Origin: Thermaceae bacterium
GTDB taxonomy: Bacteria > Deinococcota > Deinococci > Deinococcales > Marinithermaceae
Direction: 5' to 3'
Assembly (NCBI GenBank): GCA_026989475.1
Contig: JALSJG010000239.1
Location: 1-10,347 of the forward strand
DNA: 10,347 bases
This document shows positions 1 to 6,748 of the stretch, piece by piece. The notes under the pieces were generated by a model. That model ran no database searches and was not told the origin of the DNA. It saw only the letters and a list, made by a program, of their open reading frames with translations. Within the stretch, counting starts at the first letter, position 1; every line of letters begins with the position of its first letter. Position numbers and translations under genes: made by a program.

Positions 1-227
1 CGGCGGAAGGCCTCGAGCACCCCCTCCGGGCTCGCCCCGGCCTCGAGCAGGGCAAGCCCCTGGGGTCCGAAGCGGGGATTGGCGTAGGACTGGGTGGCGA
101 TTGCCCCCACGCCCGCCTTGGCGTAGGGGACCACCGCGCCCACCGCGAGAAACTTACTGGCCACGGCGACGCCAAGGGCGCCGCTTTCGGGATCCCGGGC
201 TATCAGGGAGAAGGTCGCGATCCGCAT
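1..227 (-). CDS. DUF1028-family protein, N-terminal part (runs off the window edge)
   Basis: The 75 visible codons begin [20 protein letters not shown] and continue with a [27 protein letters not shown] pattern and a [20 protein letters not shown] segment. This is the start of the DUF1028 family (Pfam PF06267) as I know it. The family is predicted to have an Ntn-hydrolase-like fold, its biochemical role is not established, and some members carry a C-terminal putative peptidoglycan-binding domain that would lie outside this window. The ATG at 227-225 is the only plausible start because conserved family sequence begins within a few residues of it. There is no Shine-Dalgarno sequence: the bases just upstream are the T tract and right arm of the slyD terminator hairpin. 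The gene may therefore be leaderless, or be expressed by read-through from slyD. Family assignment is confident, function is unknown, and the 3' end is missing. Confidence 0.85.
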   Translation of the reverse strand, partial: MRIATFSLIARDPESGALGVAVASKFLAVGAVVPYAKAGVGAIATQSYANPRFGPQGLALLEAGASPEGVLEAFR

Positions 228-228
228 A

Positions 229-261
229 CCAAAAGGCTACCAGGGGAAGCCCCTGGTAGCC
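229..261 (-). terminator. Rho-independent terminator of slyD
   Basis: A perfect 12-bp inverted repeat (GGCTACCAGGGG at 235-246 and CCCCTGGTAGCC at 250-261) encloses a 3-nt loop. On the minus strand the stem is followed by TTTTGG. It lies 13 nt beyond the slyD stop, the expected place for a terminator of that gene. The GC-rich stem and T tract are direct sequence evidence. Unusually, the T tract ends only one base before the ATG of the next gene, so terminated transcripts would end at the DUF1028 start codon. Confidence 0.85.
234..239 (-). promoter_or_regulatory. Possible -10 element of a leaderless promoter for the DUF1028 gene
   Basis: On the minus strand the hexamer TAGCCT fits the TANNNT -10 pattern and lies 6 nt before the ATG at 227. 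That spacing is what leaderless genes of Deinococcota typically show. It sits inside the 3' arm of the slyD terminator stem. I see no convincing -35 box 16-18 nt upstream, so this is a tentative call made mainly because the gene has no other visible initiation signal. Confidence 0.3.
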
Positions 262-274
262 GCTTCGCTTTTCC

Positions 275-745
275 TTAGTGGTGGTGCCCGCCGGGGCCGT
301 GGGCGTGTCCGTGGGCGAGCTCTTCGGGGGTGGCGTCCCGGACCTCGAGGATCTCGACCTCGAACGCAAGCGTCTTGCCCGCCAGCGGGTGGTTGAAGTC
401 GATGGTGACGTCCTCCCCCTCGACGTTGGTGATGGTGAAGGGCATGGGCTCGCCCGAGGCGTCCTGGGCGTAAAACTGCTCACCGACCTCGACCTTGCTG
501 CCCTCGGGGAAGGCCGACCTCGGCACCACCTGCACCCCCTCGGGGTTGGGCTCGCCGTAGGCCTTCTCGGGTGGTACCGTCACCGAGAGCTTCTCGCCTG
601 CTTCGTGTCCTTCCAGGGCTTCCTCGAGCCCCGGGATCAGCTGGTGGTGGCCGTGGAGGTAGGGCAGCTCGCCCTGGTCCACCACCTCGCCATCGACTTT
701 CAGGGTGTAGCGGATCGTGACCACCTTGTCTTTTTCTACCTTCAT
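275..745 (-). CDS. slyD: FKBP-type peptidyl-prolyl cis-trans isomerase / chaperone SlyD
   Basis: This 156-residue cytoplasmic protein is a prolyl isomerase and folding chaperone of the SlyD class. The FKBP half begins KVVTIRYTL-DGEVVDQGELPYLHGHHQLIPGLEEAL (residues about 7-43). The inserted IF chaperone domain follows (about 65-120, starting after PPEKAYGEPNPEGVQVVPRSAFP), and the FKBP fold closes with VTIDFNHPLAGKTLAFEVEILEVR (about 113-137). The C-terminus is a short histidine-rich tail, HGHAHGPGGHHH, which in SlyD proteins binds Ni2+ and other metals. From memory it closely matches Thermus thermophilus SlyD (about 149 aa) through the whole length. A GGGAG Shine-Dalgarno lies 7 nt before the ATG. 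The gene is divergent from the cysteine synthase gene and ends at the strong hairpin 13 nt downstream, so it is probably monocistronic. Confidence 0.96.
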   Translation of the reverse strand: MKVEKDKVVTIRYTLKVDGEVVDQGELPYLHGHHQLIPGLEEALEGHEAGEKLSVTVPPEKAYGEPNPEGVQVVPRSAFPEGSKVEVGEQFYAQDASGEPMPFTITNVEGEDVTIDFNHPLAGKTLAFEVEILEVRDATPEELAHGHAHGPGGHHH

Positions 746-807
746 GCGATCGCTCCCTTCCCTTCCACGGGAAGCTCCCTCAGTATAGGGACCGAGGGGA
801 GGGTTCG
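746..807. promoter_or_regulatory. Divergent promoter region between slyD and the cysteine synthase gene
   Basis: These 62 bp must carry start signals in both directions. For slyD (minus) the best -10 candidate is TATACT (787-782), which predicts a start near 775 and a leader of about 30 nt with a GGGAG ribosome site at 757-753. The -35 position is poor. For the plus strand the same AT island reads TATAGG (784-789), and a strong GAGGGGAGGG ribosome site at 794-803 ends 4 nt before the ATG at 808. A small inverted repeat, CTTCC-ACG-GGAAG (762-774), lies between the two genes and could be an operator or chance. The positions are visible. The promoter roles are inferred. Confidence 0.5.
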
Positions 808-1728
808 ATGAGGATCGACGAGGTGATCGGAAAAACCCCGGTGGTACGGCTATCCCGGCTCGTCCCCCCGGGGGCAGCGGAGGTGTGGATCAAGCTCGAG
901 GGACAAAACCCGGGCGGTTCGGTCAAGGACCGCCCGGCGCTTTTCATGATTCGCCGGGCGGAGGAGGAGGGAAAGCTCCTCCCCGGGCGCGGGCAGGTGA
1001 TCGTGGAACCGACCTCGGGCAACACCGGGATTGCCCTGGCCATGCTCGCCGCGAGCCGCGGCTACCGGCTCGTGCTCACCATGCCGGCCTCGATGAGCGA
1101 GGAGCGCAAGCGCATCCTCCGGGCCTTTGGCGCCGAGCTCGTGCTCACCGATCCCAAAGGGAGGATGCCGGCTGCGCTCGCGGAGGCCCGCCGGATCGCC
1201 GAGGCCGAGGGCGGCTTGGTCCTCAACCAGTTCGAAAACCCCGCGAACCCCGAGGCCCACTACCGCACCACCGGTCCCGAGCTTTACGCAGCGCTCTCCG
1301 GCCGGATCGACGCCTTCGTCTACGGCTACGGCACCGGGGGAACGCTCACCGGGGTGGGCCGCTACCTGAAGGAGCGGGATCCTAAAATCCGGGTTTACGC
1401 GGTGGAACCTGAGGGGCTTCCAGTCCTTGGGGGTTCGCGGGAGGGCGCCGCCGGGAAGCACGGTTTTATGGGGATGGGCCCCGGCTTCCTCCCCAAAAAC
1501 CTCGACACCTCGCTCCTCGATGGCGTGCTCCTCGTCGGCGAGGAGGAGGCCTTTCCCCTGGGGCTGCGCCTCGCCCGCGAGGAGGGGCTTTTCCTCGGTC
1601 CCTCGGCGATGGCCAACGTCGCCGCCGCACTCCGGGTCGCAAGAGAGCTCGGTCCCGGACACCGGGTGGCGACGATCGCGCCCGACGGCGGGGCCAAGTA
1701 CCTCTCGGTTCCCCCTTACGCCGACTAG
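808..1728 (+). CDS. cysM: Cysteine synthase (O-acetylserine sulfhydrylase), CysM-like
   Basis: This 306-residue fold-type II PLP enzyme most likely joins O-acetylserine and sulfide (or another sulfur donor) to give cysteine in the cytoplasm. The PLP Schiff-base lysine is Lys40 in NPGGSVKDRP, the substrate loop is TSGNTG at 69-74, the conserved NQFENPANPEAHYRTTGPE stretch is at 140-158, and the phosphate-binding glycine loop is GTGGT at 175-179. The length fits CysM/CysK (about 300-320 aa). The C-terminal PLP-pocket motifs depart from consensus: GPSAMAN (264-270) where GxSSGAN/A is usual, and PDGGAKYLS (292-300) where P-S/D-S-G-E-R-YLS is usual. I therefore give the enzyme class with more confidence than the A/B isoform, and a related beta-replacement activity is possible. 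It is preceded by a strong ribosome site and divergent from slyD. Its TAG stop overlaps the ftsZ stop on the other strand. Confidence 0.88.
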   Translation: MRIDEVIGKTPVVRLSRLVPPGAAEVWIKLEGQNPGGSVKDRPALFMIRRAEEEGKLLPGRGQVIVEPTSGNTGIALAMLAASRGYRLVLTMPASMSEERKRILRAFGAELVLTDPKGRMPAALAEARRIAEAEGGLVLNQFENPANPEAHYRTTGPELYAALSGRIDAFVYGYGTGGTLTGVGRYLKERDPKIRVYAVEPEGLPVLGGSREGAAGKHGFMGMGPGFLPKNLDTSLLDGVLLVGEEEAFPLGLRLAREEGLFLGPSAMANVAAALRVARELGPGHRVATIAPDGGAKYLSVPPYAD

Positions 1729-1740
1729 CTGTCGCCGTAG
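1716..1740. repeat. Imperfect inverted repeat over the convergent cysM/ftsZ stop codons; possible bidirectional terminator
   Basis: The arms TACG-C-CGAC (1717-1725) and GTCG-C-CGTA (1731-1739) are complementary except for one C-C mismatch, with a TAGCT loop at 1726-1730. An additional T-G wobble at 1716/1740 is possible. The repeat is centred on the CTAG that provides both stop codons. It is the only dyad I see where transcripts of both operons should end. There is no T tract on either side, so it is not a canonical intrinsic terminator. It could be a Rho-assisted end, an RNA-stabilising hairpin, or a by-product of the similar Tyr-Gly/Ala-Asp C-termini. Confidence 0.4.
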
Positions 1741-2753
1741 CGGATAAAGGCGGGGATCTCGAAGTCGCTGGGGTCGAGGGTGCGGTCCGTGGAAAGGCCC
1801 GGGGTACTCGGGTAGGCCCCGGTCTCGTTGAAGCCCGAGGCGATCAGGATCACCCGGAGCTCGTCGCCCGCCCGGGGCTCGTAGGTGATGCCGTAGAGGA
1901 TGTCGGGCTCCTCGACTCCGGTGGCGGCGCGGATCTTCTCCACCACCTCGGAGGCTTCAGCAAGCGAGATCTCCTCGTCCCCCACCACGTTGATAAGGAG
2001 CTGCCGGGCCCCTTCGATGCTGCGGTCGAGGAGGGGGCTGGTGATGGCGCTCTCCGCCGCCTGCTCCACCCGGTTCTCCCCCCGGCCGGCGCCGATGCCC
2101 ATCAGCACCTGGCCGGCGCCGGCGAGCATGTTCTTGAGGTCGGCGAAGTCGACGTTGATCAGCCCCGGGAGGTTGATCACGTCGGAGACCCCCTTCACCC
2201 CGTGGTAGAGCACCCGGTCGGCGATCAGGAAGGCCTCTTTGAGGCTCACCTTGCGGTCCACCGCTTGCAGAAGGCGGTCGTTATTGACCACCACCATCGC
2301 GTCCACCCGCTCGCGGAGGCGCTCGATCCCTTCCTCGGCTACCCGGCGGCGCTTCGGTCCCTCGAAGGAGAAGGGCCGGGTCACCACCGCGAGCGCGAGC
2401 GCCCCGAGCTTGGTGGCGATCTCGGCCACCACCGGAGCGGCGCCGGTACCGGTACCGCCCCCCATGCCGGCGGTGATGAAGACCAGGTCGGCGCCGTCTA
2501 AGTGTTCGGCGATCAGGTCCTGGCTTTCAAGCGCCGCCTTCTCGCCGATCTCGGGGTCGGCCCCGGCGCCGAGCCCGCGGGTGAGCTTGTCCCCGAGCTG
2601 GATGCGGATGTCGGCGAGGGACTTGGAGAGGACCTGGGCGTCGGTGTTGGCGGCGATGAACTCGACCCCCGAGAGGCCGGCCTCGATCATCCGGTTGACC
2701 GCATTGTTGCCGGCCCCGCCGAGTCCAATCACTTTGATAACCGCTCCTGCCAT
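1725..2753 (-). CDS. ftsZ: Cell division protein FtsZ
   Basis: This is the tubulin-like GTPase (342 aa) that polymerises into the cytokinetic Z ring on the inner face of the membrane. Visible marks are the N-terminal nucleotide-binding [14 protein letters not shown] (9-22), the tubulin signature GGGTGTG (98-104), the guanine-contacting NNDRLL region (157-162), and the T7 catalytic loop [11 protein letters not shown] (200-210) with Asp202 and Asp205. The C-terminal domain follows to about residue 308. The tail [16 protein letters not shown] holds the conserved peptide (consensus D/E-IPAFLR) that binds FtsA and other partners. The linker between is only about 20 residues, shorter than in most FtsZ proteins. 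A GGAG ribosome site lies 7 nt before the ATG. This is the last gene of the dcw run and the only one not overlapping its upstream neighbour (14-nt gap after ftsA). Its TAG stop shares CTAG with the convergent cysteine synthase gene. Confidence 0.98.
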   Translation of the reverse strand: MAGAVIKVIGLGGAGNNAVNRMIEAGLSGVEFIAANTDAQVLSKSLADIRIQLGDKLTRGLGAGADPEIGEKAALESQDLIAEHLDGADLVFITAGMGGGTGTGAAPVVAEIATKLGALALAVVTRPFSFEGPKRRRVAEEGIERLRERVDAMVVVNNDRLLQAVDRKVSLKEAFLIADRVLYHGVKGVSDVINLPGLINVDFADLKNMLAGAGQVLMGIGAGRGENRVEQAAESAITSPLLDRSIEGARQLLINVVGDEEISLAEASEVVEKIRAATGVEEPDILYGITYEPRAGDELRVILIASGFNETGAYPSTPGLSTDRTLDPSDFEIPAFIRYGDS

Positions 2754-2767
2754 CTTTACGCTCCGTC

Positions 2768-4021
2768 TCAGAAAAAGTCCTTAAAAAAGGCCTTGATTCG
2801 TTCCCAAATCCCGTGGTGGGTTCTACCCTCCGGCGCCGCCTTCGGGGCGTGTTTGCGCATGGGGAAACGGGAGGGTTTGGGGGCGGCGGCTTCGCCGTAG
2901 TGTATCAGGCCTACCGCCACCGCGTAAGCCGGGGAGGCCACGAGATCGGCGAGCCCCTCGACCCCCGCGGGTCGGCCCAGCCGGACCGGGAGCCCGAAGT
3001 CGCGGCGGGCGAGGTCGTCGGTTCCGGGAAGGAGCGCGCCCCCGCCGGTGAGCACCAGCTTGCTGGCCGCGACCTCGAGGGGGCCCACCGCGTCCTCCAG
3101 GGCCTTCCGGGCCAGCATGAAGATCTCCCGTACCCGGGGACGGATGATCCGGGCGAGCTCGGGAGCGGGGATGCCCCCGGCGGCGTGGCCCGCCTGGTTG
3201 ATCTCGAGCACCAGCTCGGGGTCCGCGAGCTCGGGGACGGCGGCGCCGTACTTCTTCTTGATGCGCTCGGCCTCCTCGAAGGGGATCTTGAGGAGCTTGG
3301 CGATATCGGCGCTCACCATCTCGCCCCCGAGGGGGAGCACGCCGGCGTAGGCGAGCCGGCCCTCCTTGAAGTAGCTGACTCCGGTGGTGCCGGCGCCGAG
3401 GTCCAGCACCACGGTGTTCATCTCCCGCTCCTCGGGGAGCAGGACCCCGAGCCCGGCGGCGTAGGGTCCGGCGGCGAGGGCCTCGATGCCGAGCCCGGCG
3501 GCTTCCACCGCCCGCCGTAGGTTGGCGAGCGGGCCGGTGGCGGTGGAGACGAGGAGAACGTCTACTTCCAGACGGACCCCGGTCATGCCCACCGGGTCGT
3601 GGATGCCCTCCTGCCCGTCCACGCGGAACTCAAGCGGCTCGACGTGCAAAAGCTCGCGGTCCCCTTCCAAAGGGTAGGCCCGGGCCTGCTCGATCGCCCG
3701 CTCGACGTCCTCCGGCCGGATCGTCTGGCCCCGGCGGATCGCCGCGAGGCCGTTCGAGGTGTGGCTTTGAAGCTGGGGGCCGCCGACGGCGACGAAGGCG
3801 CGGTCGACCTCGACCCCGGCCACCCGCTTGGCGGCGTGTACCGCCCGCCTCACCGCCTCCGCGGCCTTTTCCAGGTTGACCACCGCGCCCCGGCGGATGC
3901 CCTCGGAGGGTACCGTGCCCTCGCCGATGACGTCGAGCACGCCGTCGGGGGCGCGTTCCCCGATGACCGCGGTGACCTTGGTGGTGCCGATGTCGAGTCC
4001 GACCAGGAGACGCTCGCTCAT
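2768..4021 (-). CDS. ftsA: Cell division protein FtsA
   Basis: This 417-residue actin/Hsp70-fold ATPase tethers FtsZ filaments to the membrane and recruits later divisome proteins. The sequence shows phosphate-1 motif GLDIGTTKV (8-16), the FtsA-specific 1C subdomain (about 84-160), phosphate-2 motif [15 protein letters not shown] (204-218), and adenosine motif [10 protein letters not shown] (324-333). After a basic, proline-rich linker (about 378-402) the protein ends in [14 protein letters not shown], an amphipathic helix typical of the FtsA membrane-targeting sequence. The frame is open 26 codons further upstream. The ATG at 4021 is chosen because [12 protein letters not shown] matches the family start, it overlaps the ftsQ stop as ATGA, and a GGGTGAG/GAAGG ribosome site precedes it. 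The gene is followed after 14 nt by ftsZ, the usual partner order. Confidence 0.97.
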   Translation of the reverse strand: MSERLLVGLDIGTTKVTAVIGERAPDGVLDVIGEGTVPSEGIRRGAVVNLEKAAEAVRRAVHAAKRVAGVEVDRAFVAVGGPQLQSHTSNGLAAIRRGQTIRPEDVERAIEQARAYPLEGDRELLHVEPLEFRVDGQEGIHDPVGMTGVRLEVDVLLVSTATGPLANLRRAVEAAGLGIEALAAGPYAAGLGVLLPEEREMNTVVLDLGAGTTGVSYFKEGRLAYAGVLPLGGEMVSADIAKLLKIPFEEAERIKKKYGAAVPELADPELVLEINQAGHAAGGIPAPELARIIRPRVREIFMLARKALEDAVGPLEVAASKLVLTGGGALLPGTDDLARRDFGLPVRLGRPAGVEGLADLVASPAYAVAVGLIHYGEAAAPKPSRFPMRKHAPKAAPEGRTHHGIWERIKAFFKDFF

Positions 4022-4596
4022 GGGCCTTCGCTCACCCCCCAAGCATACACGTGGCCGCGGGGCGGGTTTCCCGCCTCGAGGTCGGCGCGGGCAAGCCATG
4101 CCCGGCGCTTTCCAAAGTCTAGGCTATACCCCGCGGGGCCAAAGGTTATTTTCCGGGCGTCGGGATAGCGCCGGGCGAGGGCGAGCGCCTTTTCAAGCTC
4201 GGAGTCGGGTCCCTGGATGGTTCGGGGGGCACGGGTGGCGAGCAGAGGATGACCTCCAGCGTCGAGGACCACGCCGTTTGGCCGGGCCCCGGGGAAGCCC
4301 AAGGGTCCCTGCCAGAATACGTAGGGGCGGCGTTCCCTGACTTCGATCCGGACCACCCCGAGCCCCGGCCGGCTCAGCCGGACCTCGGCGATCCGGGGGT
4401 GGGCAGCCACCCGGCGGGCGGCGGAGAGGGGGGCGTAAAGCCACGGGCCCCCGGCGTAGAGCCCGGCGAGCCGGGCGATTGCCTCCGGGGGGAGGCTTTG
4501 GCTGCCCGCGACCTCCACCCGGCGGATCGGGAGGGCGAGCCAGCTCAGCAGGAAGAGCGTACTCAGGAGCAGGAGGGCGAGGAGCGCCCGGGTCAC
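4018..4596 (-). CDS. ftsQ: Cell division protein FtsQ (POTRA-domain divisome protein)
   Basis: This 192-residue bitopic membrane protein is assigned as FtsQ/DivIB, which links the cytoplasmic ring to septal peptidoglycan synthases. It has a single N-terminal transmembrane helix (about 4-22, leucine-rich). An extracytoplasmic POTRA domain follows (about 24-90), starting IRRVEVAGSQSLPPEAI and ending IEVRERRPYVFW, the classic FtsQ pattern. A C-terminal beta-rich region runs from about 108 to 192. It is much shorter than the E. coli protein (276 aa). The frame stays open upstream to an ATG at 4671, but that would bury the start deep in murB. The GTG at 4596 is preferred because it overlaps the murB TGA as GTGA, has a strong ribosome site, and places the membrane helix at the N-terminus. 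Its stop overlaps the ftsA start. Identity rests on the domain pattern plus the conserved murB-ftsQ-ftsA-ftsZ context. Confidence 0.93.
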   Translation of the reverse strand: MTRALLALLLLSTLFLLSWLALPIRRVEVAGSQSLPPEAIARLAGLYAGGPWLYAPLSAARRVAAHPRIAEVRLSRPGLGVVRIEVRERRPYVFWQGPLGFPGARPNGVVLDAGGHPLLATRAPRTIQGPDSELEKALALARRYPDARKITFGPAGYSLDFGKRRAWLARADLEAGNPPRGHVYAWGVSEGP

Positions 4597-5402
4597 GGCT
4601 CCACCTCGCCCCAGATCTCCCATTCCAGTTCCAGGTTGAGCGCCTTTTGTACCCGTTTCACCAGTTCCCATACCTCGCGCGCGGTGGCTCCCCCCAAGTT
4701 TACGACGAAGTTCGCGTGCTCGGGGCTGATCATGGCCCGGCCGACTCGGAGCCCCTTAAACCCGGCCTGGTCGATGAGCCGTCCGGCGGCGTCGCCGGGG
4801 GGGTTCTTGAAGGCGCATCCGGCGCTCTTGCGCTTGGGCTGGCGCTTTCGCGCGGCGTCGACCTCGGCCATGCGGGCCGCGATCGCCTCCCTGGGGGCTT
4901 TCTTGAGATCGAAGCGGACCCGGGTGACGATCGCACCGGGGGGAAGCTCGCTCTTGCGGTAACCGAGCCCCAGGGCTTCGGGGGGGAGGCGCTCGAGCTT
5001 GCCCTGCTGGTAGACCTCGACCTCGGCGAGGGCGTCCTGGATCTCCCCGAAACGGGTGCCCGCGTTCATCCGCACCGCTCCGCCGACGCTGGCGGGGATC
5101 CCGAGGAGGGGCTCGAGCCCACTCAGTCCAAGGCGCGCCGCCTCCTGGACCCAAAGCGGGAGCAGGCTGCCCGCCCCCACCCAGCCGGTGAGCGCTCCTT
5201 CGGCGAAGACGCCGCCGAGCTTGATCACCCGCTCCCTGACCCCCTGGTCGGAGACGAGCAGGTTGGAGCCGTTCCCCAGGACCCGGTAGGGGGCCTCGGT
5301 GGCGCGGAGGAGGTCGTCCTCGTTCTCCACGATCCAAAGCTCCGCCGGCCCCCCCACGCCGAGGGTGGTGTAGTCCTTGAGCAAAACCCGCCTTACTTCC
5401 AT
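4593..5402 (-). CDS. murB: UDP-N-acetylenolpyruvoylglucosamine reductase MurB
   Basis: This 269-residue cytoplasmic flavoenzyme reduces UDP-GlcNAc-enolpyruvate to UDP-MurNAc with NADPH, the second committed step of peptidoglycan precursor synthesis. FAD-binding landmarks are YTTLGVGGPA (11-20), VLGNGSNLLVSD (41-52), and GLEPLLGIPASVGGAVRMNAG (95-115). The C-terminal substrate domain has LGYRKSELPPGAIVTRVRF (146-164), KRKSAGCAFKNP (190-201), GLRVGRAMISPEHANFVVNLGGAT (217-240), and the terminal LELEWEIWGE with the conserved catalytic Glu region. In SAGCAFKNP the catalytic proton-donor position, serine in E. coli MurB, is Cys196. The ATG at 5402 overlaps the 3' end of murC by 10 nt. The long open frame upstream of this ATG is only GC-rich shadow of murC. 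The gene occupies the slot held by ddlB in the E. coli dcw cluster. Confidence 0.97.
   Translation of the reverse strand: MEVRRVLLKDYTTLGVGGPAELWIVENEDDLLRATEAPYRVLGNGSNLLVSDQGVRERVIKLGGVFAEGALTGWVGAGSLLPLWVQEAARLGLSGLEPLLGIPASVGGAVRMNAGTRFGEIQDALAEVEVYQQGKLERLPPEALGLGYRKSELPPGAIVTRVRFDLKKAPREAIAARMAEVDAARKRQPKRKSAGCAFKNPPGDAAGRLIDQAGFKGLRVGRAMISPEHANFVVNLGGATAREVWELVKRVQKALNLELEWEIWGEVEP
4599..4607 (-). promoter_or_regulatory. Ribosome-binding site that fixes the GTG start of ftsQ
   Basis: The minus-strand sequence GAGGTGGAG ends 2 nt before the GTG at 4596, with its GAGGTG core about 5 nt away. It lies inside the last codons of murB. It supports the GTG start over the upstream in-frame ATG at 4671 and suggests coupled translation from murB into ftsQ. 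Confidence 0.65.
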
Positions 5403-6748
5403 GCCCGGGCCTCCTCCGCCAGGCGACGGGCGAGCTCGCCTACGTCGCCGGCGCCCAGGGTGATGAGCAGGTCGCCCTCGGTCAGGGTCTCGGCGAGGTA
5501 GCGGAGCGCCTCCTCGCGCTCGAGAAAGCGCGCGCTCGCCCCCAGCGAGCGCGCCCGCTCGGCGAGGACGGCGCCGTTCACCCCCGGAATCGGCGGCTCG
5601 CCGGCGGGGTAGACCTCGAGCACGATCGCCTCGTCCGCCAGTTTCAGCGCTTCCGCGAATCGGTCCAGCAAGCGGGCGGTACGCAGGTAGCGGTGGGGCT
5701 GGAAGACCGCCCGCACCCGCCGCCCAAGCCCCCGGGCCGCCTCCAACGTGGCCGCGAGCTCGGTGGGGTGGTGGGCGTAGTCGTCGTAGATCAGGGCGCC
5801 GCGGTATTCCCCCACCGGCTCGAAGCGTCGGCCGGTGCCGGGGAACGCTTCGAGGCCCCGGGCCACCGCCTCGTACCCGAGCCCAAAAAGCAGTCCCGCG
5901 GCGGCGGCGGCGAGGGCGTTTTGCACGTTGTGTAGGCCGGGGACTCGGAGCGCGACCGGGCCCAGGGCCCTGCCTTCGAGCACGAGCGTGAAGCGGGCGC
6001 CGGTGGGGGTTAAAACGAGCTCCTCGGCCCGCACCGCTCCGGCGTCGAGCCCGAAGTCGAGCACCCGGGTGCCTTTGGGTCTGAGGTCGGAGAGCTCCGG
6101 GTCCGCCGGCAGCACCGCCGCTTCCGCTGCCTTGAGCCAGCGAGCCATGGCGGCAAGGAGCGCGGCCTCGCTTTCGTGGTAGGTGGGTCGGTTCGGGTCG
6201 CCGACGTGGTCGTCCTCCAGGTTGGTGAGCACTGCCAGCGCTACGCGGGCTTCGGGGAAAAGCCGGTCGGACTCGTCGATCTCGGCGACCACCGGGCCCG
6301 TCCCCGGGCGGAAGCCGCCCCGCCATCCGGGGACCCGCGCCCCCACCAGGGCCATGGGGTCCCGGCCCGCGGCCTCGAGCACTTGGGCGAGCATCGCGGT
6401 GGTGGTGGTCTTGCCGTGGGTGCCGCTCACCCCGAGGCTCGGCCGGGTCGCGAGCACCCGCGCCAGGGTCTCGATCCGCCGCTCCACCGGGATCCCCGCC
6501 CGGCGGGCGGCGACCACCTCGGGGTGGTCCTCGGGCACCGCGTTCGAGATCACCAGCCGTTCGGCCCCGCTGAGGTGGGCGGGGTCGTGCCCCCGCCAGA
6601 TCCGGACCCCATCCCGGGCGAGCCTTTGGGAAGCGGGCCCAGGGGCGAGGTCGCAACCGGAGACCTCGGCCCCCAGCGCGCGCACCGCCTCGGCGAGGGC
6701 GTTCATGCCTACCCCCTCGATGCCGACGAAGTGCATGCGGGTCTTCAT
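5393..6748 (-). CDS. murC: UDP-N-acetylmuramate--L-alanine ligase MurC
   Basis: This 451-residue ATP-dependent cytoplasmic ligase adds L-alanine to UDP-MurNAc, the first amino acid of the peptidoglycan stem. It has the three-domain Mur ligase layout. The N-terminal UDP-binding Rossmann domain starts FVGIEGVGMNALAE (7-20). The central ATPase has the P-loop GTHGKTTTT (109-117), EIDESD (156-161), and LTNLEDDH (174-181). The C-terminal domain is reached through PGLHNVQNALAA (270-281) and contains DDYAHHPTE (322-330), FQPHRYLRT (349-357), and LITLGAGDVGEL (428-439). The length matches the family. The ATG at 6748 is chosen over Met5 because GGAGG lies 4 nt upstream and the codon overlaps the murG TGA as ATGA. 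The 3' end overlaps murB by 10 nt. Confidence 0.98.
   Translation of the reverse strand: MKTRMHFVGIEGVGMNALAEAVRALGAEVSGCDLAPGPASQRLARDGVRIWRGHDPAHLSGAERLVISNAVPEDHPEVVAARRAGIPVERRIETLARVLATRPSLGVSGTHGKTTTTAMLAQVLEAAGRDPMALVGARVPGWRGGFRPGTGPVVAEIDESDRLFPEARVALAVLTNLEDDHVGDPNRPTYHESEAALLAAMARWLKAAEAAVLPADPELSDLRPKGTRVLDFGLDAGAVRAEELVLTPTGARFTLVLEGRALGPVALRVPGLHNVQNALAAAAAGLLFGLGYEAVARGLEAFPGTGRRFEPVGEYRGALIYDDYAHHPTELAATLEAARGLGRRVRAVFQPHRYLRTARLLDRFAEALKLADEAIVLEVYPAGEPPIPGVNGAVLAERARSLGASARFLEREEALRYLAETLTEGDLLITLGAGDVGELARRLAEEARAWK

Noticed and set aside
746..753. GCGATCGC octamer next to the slyD start, resembling the cyanobacterial HIP1 repeat
   Set aside because: I find only one other copy, inside murB. 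GATCGC strings are common in GC-rich DNA, and the window does not show the high HIP1 density that would make it meaningful.
278..811. Plus-strand open frame opposite slyD that runs up to the cysteine synthase start
   Set aside because: It is the antisense of a clear SlyD gene with no protein similarity I can recognise. It would also remove the divergent promoter region.
2445..2458. Tandem GGTACC palindromes
   Set aside because: They encode the Gly-Thr repeats of the FtsZ tubulin signature, so the pattern is explained by protein sequence.
2770..2792. A5 and A6 runs (T runs on the coding strand) near the end of ftsA, considered as slippage site, terminator or ftsZ promoter
   Set aside because: They encode the Phe/Lys codons of the FtsA membrane helix. 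The runs are shorter than the known Thermus dnaX slippage run, there is no strong hairpin beside them, and no convincing -10/-35 pair is visible.
4022..4099. 26-codon N-terminal extension of ftsA
   Set aside because: The extra residues are Arg/Pro-rich, overlap ftsQ coding sequence and lie before the normal FtsA start [12 protein letters not shown]. The ATGA overlap favours 4021.
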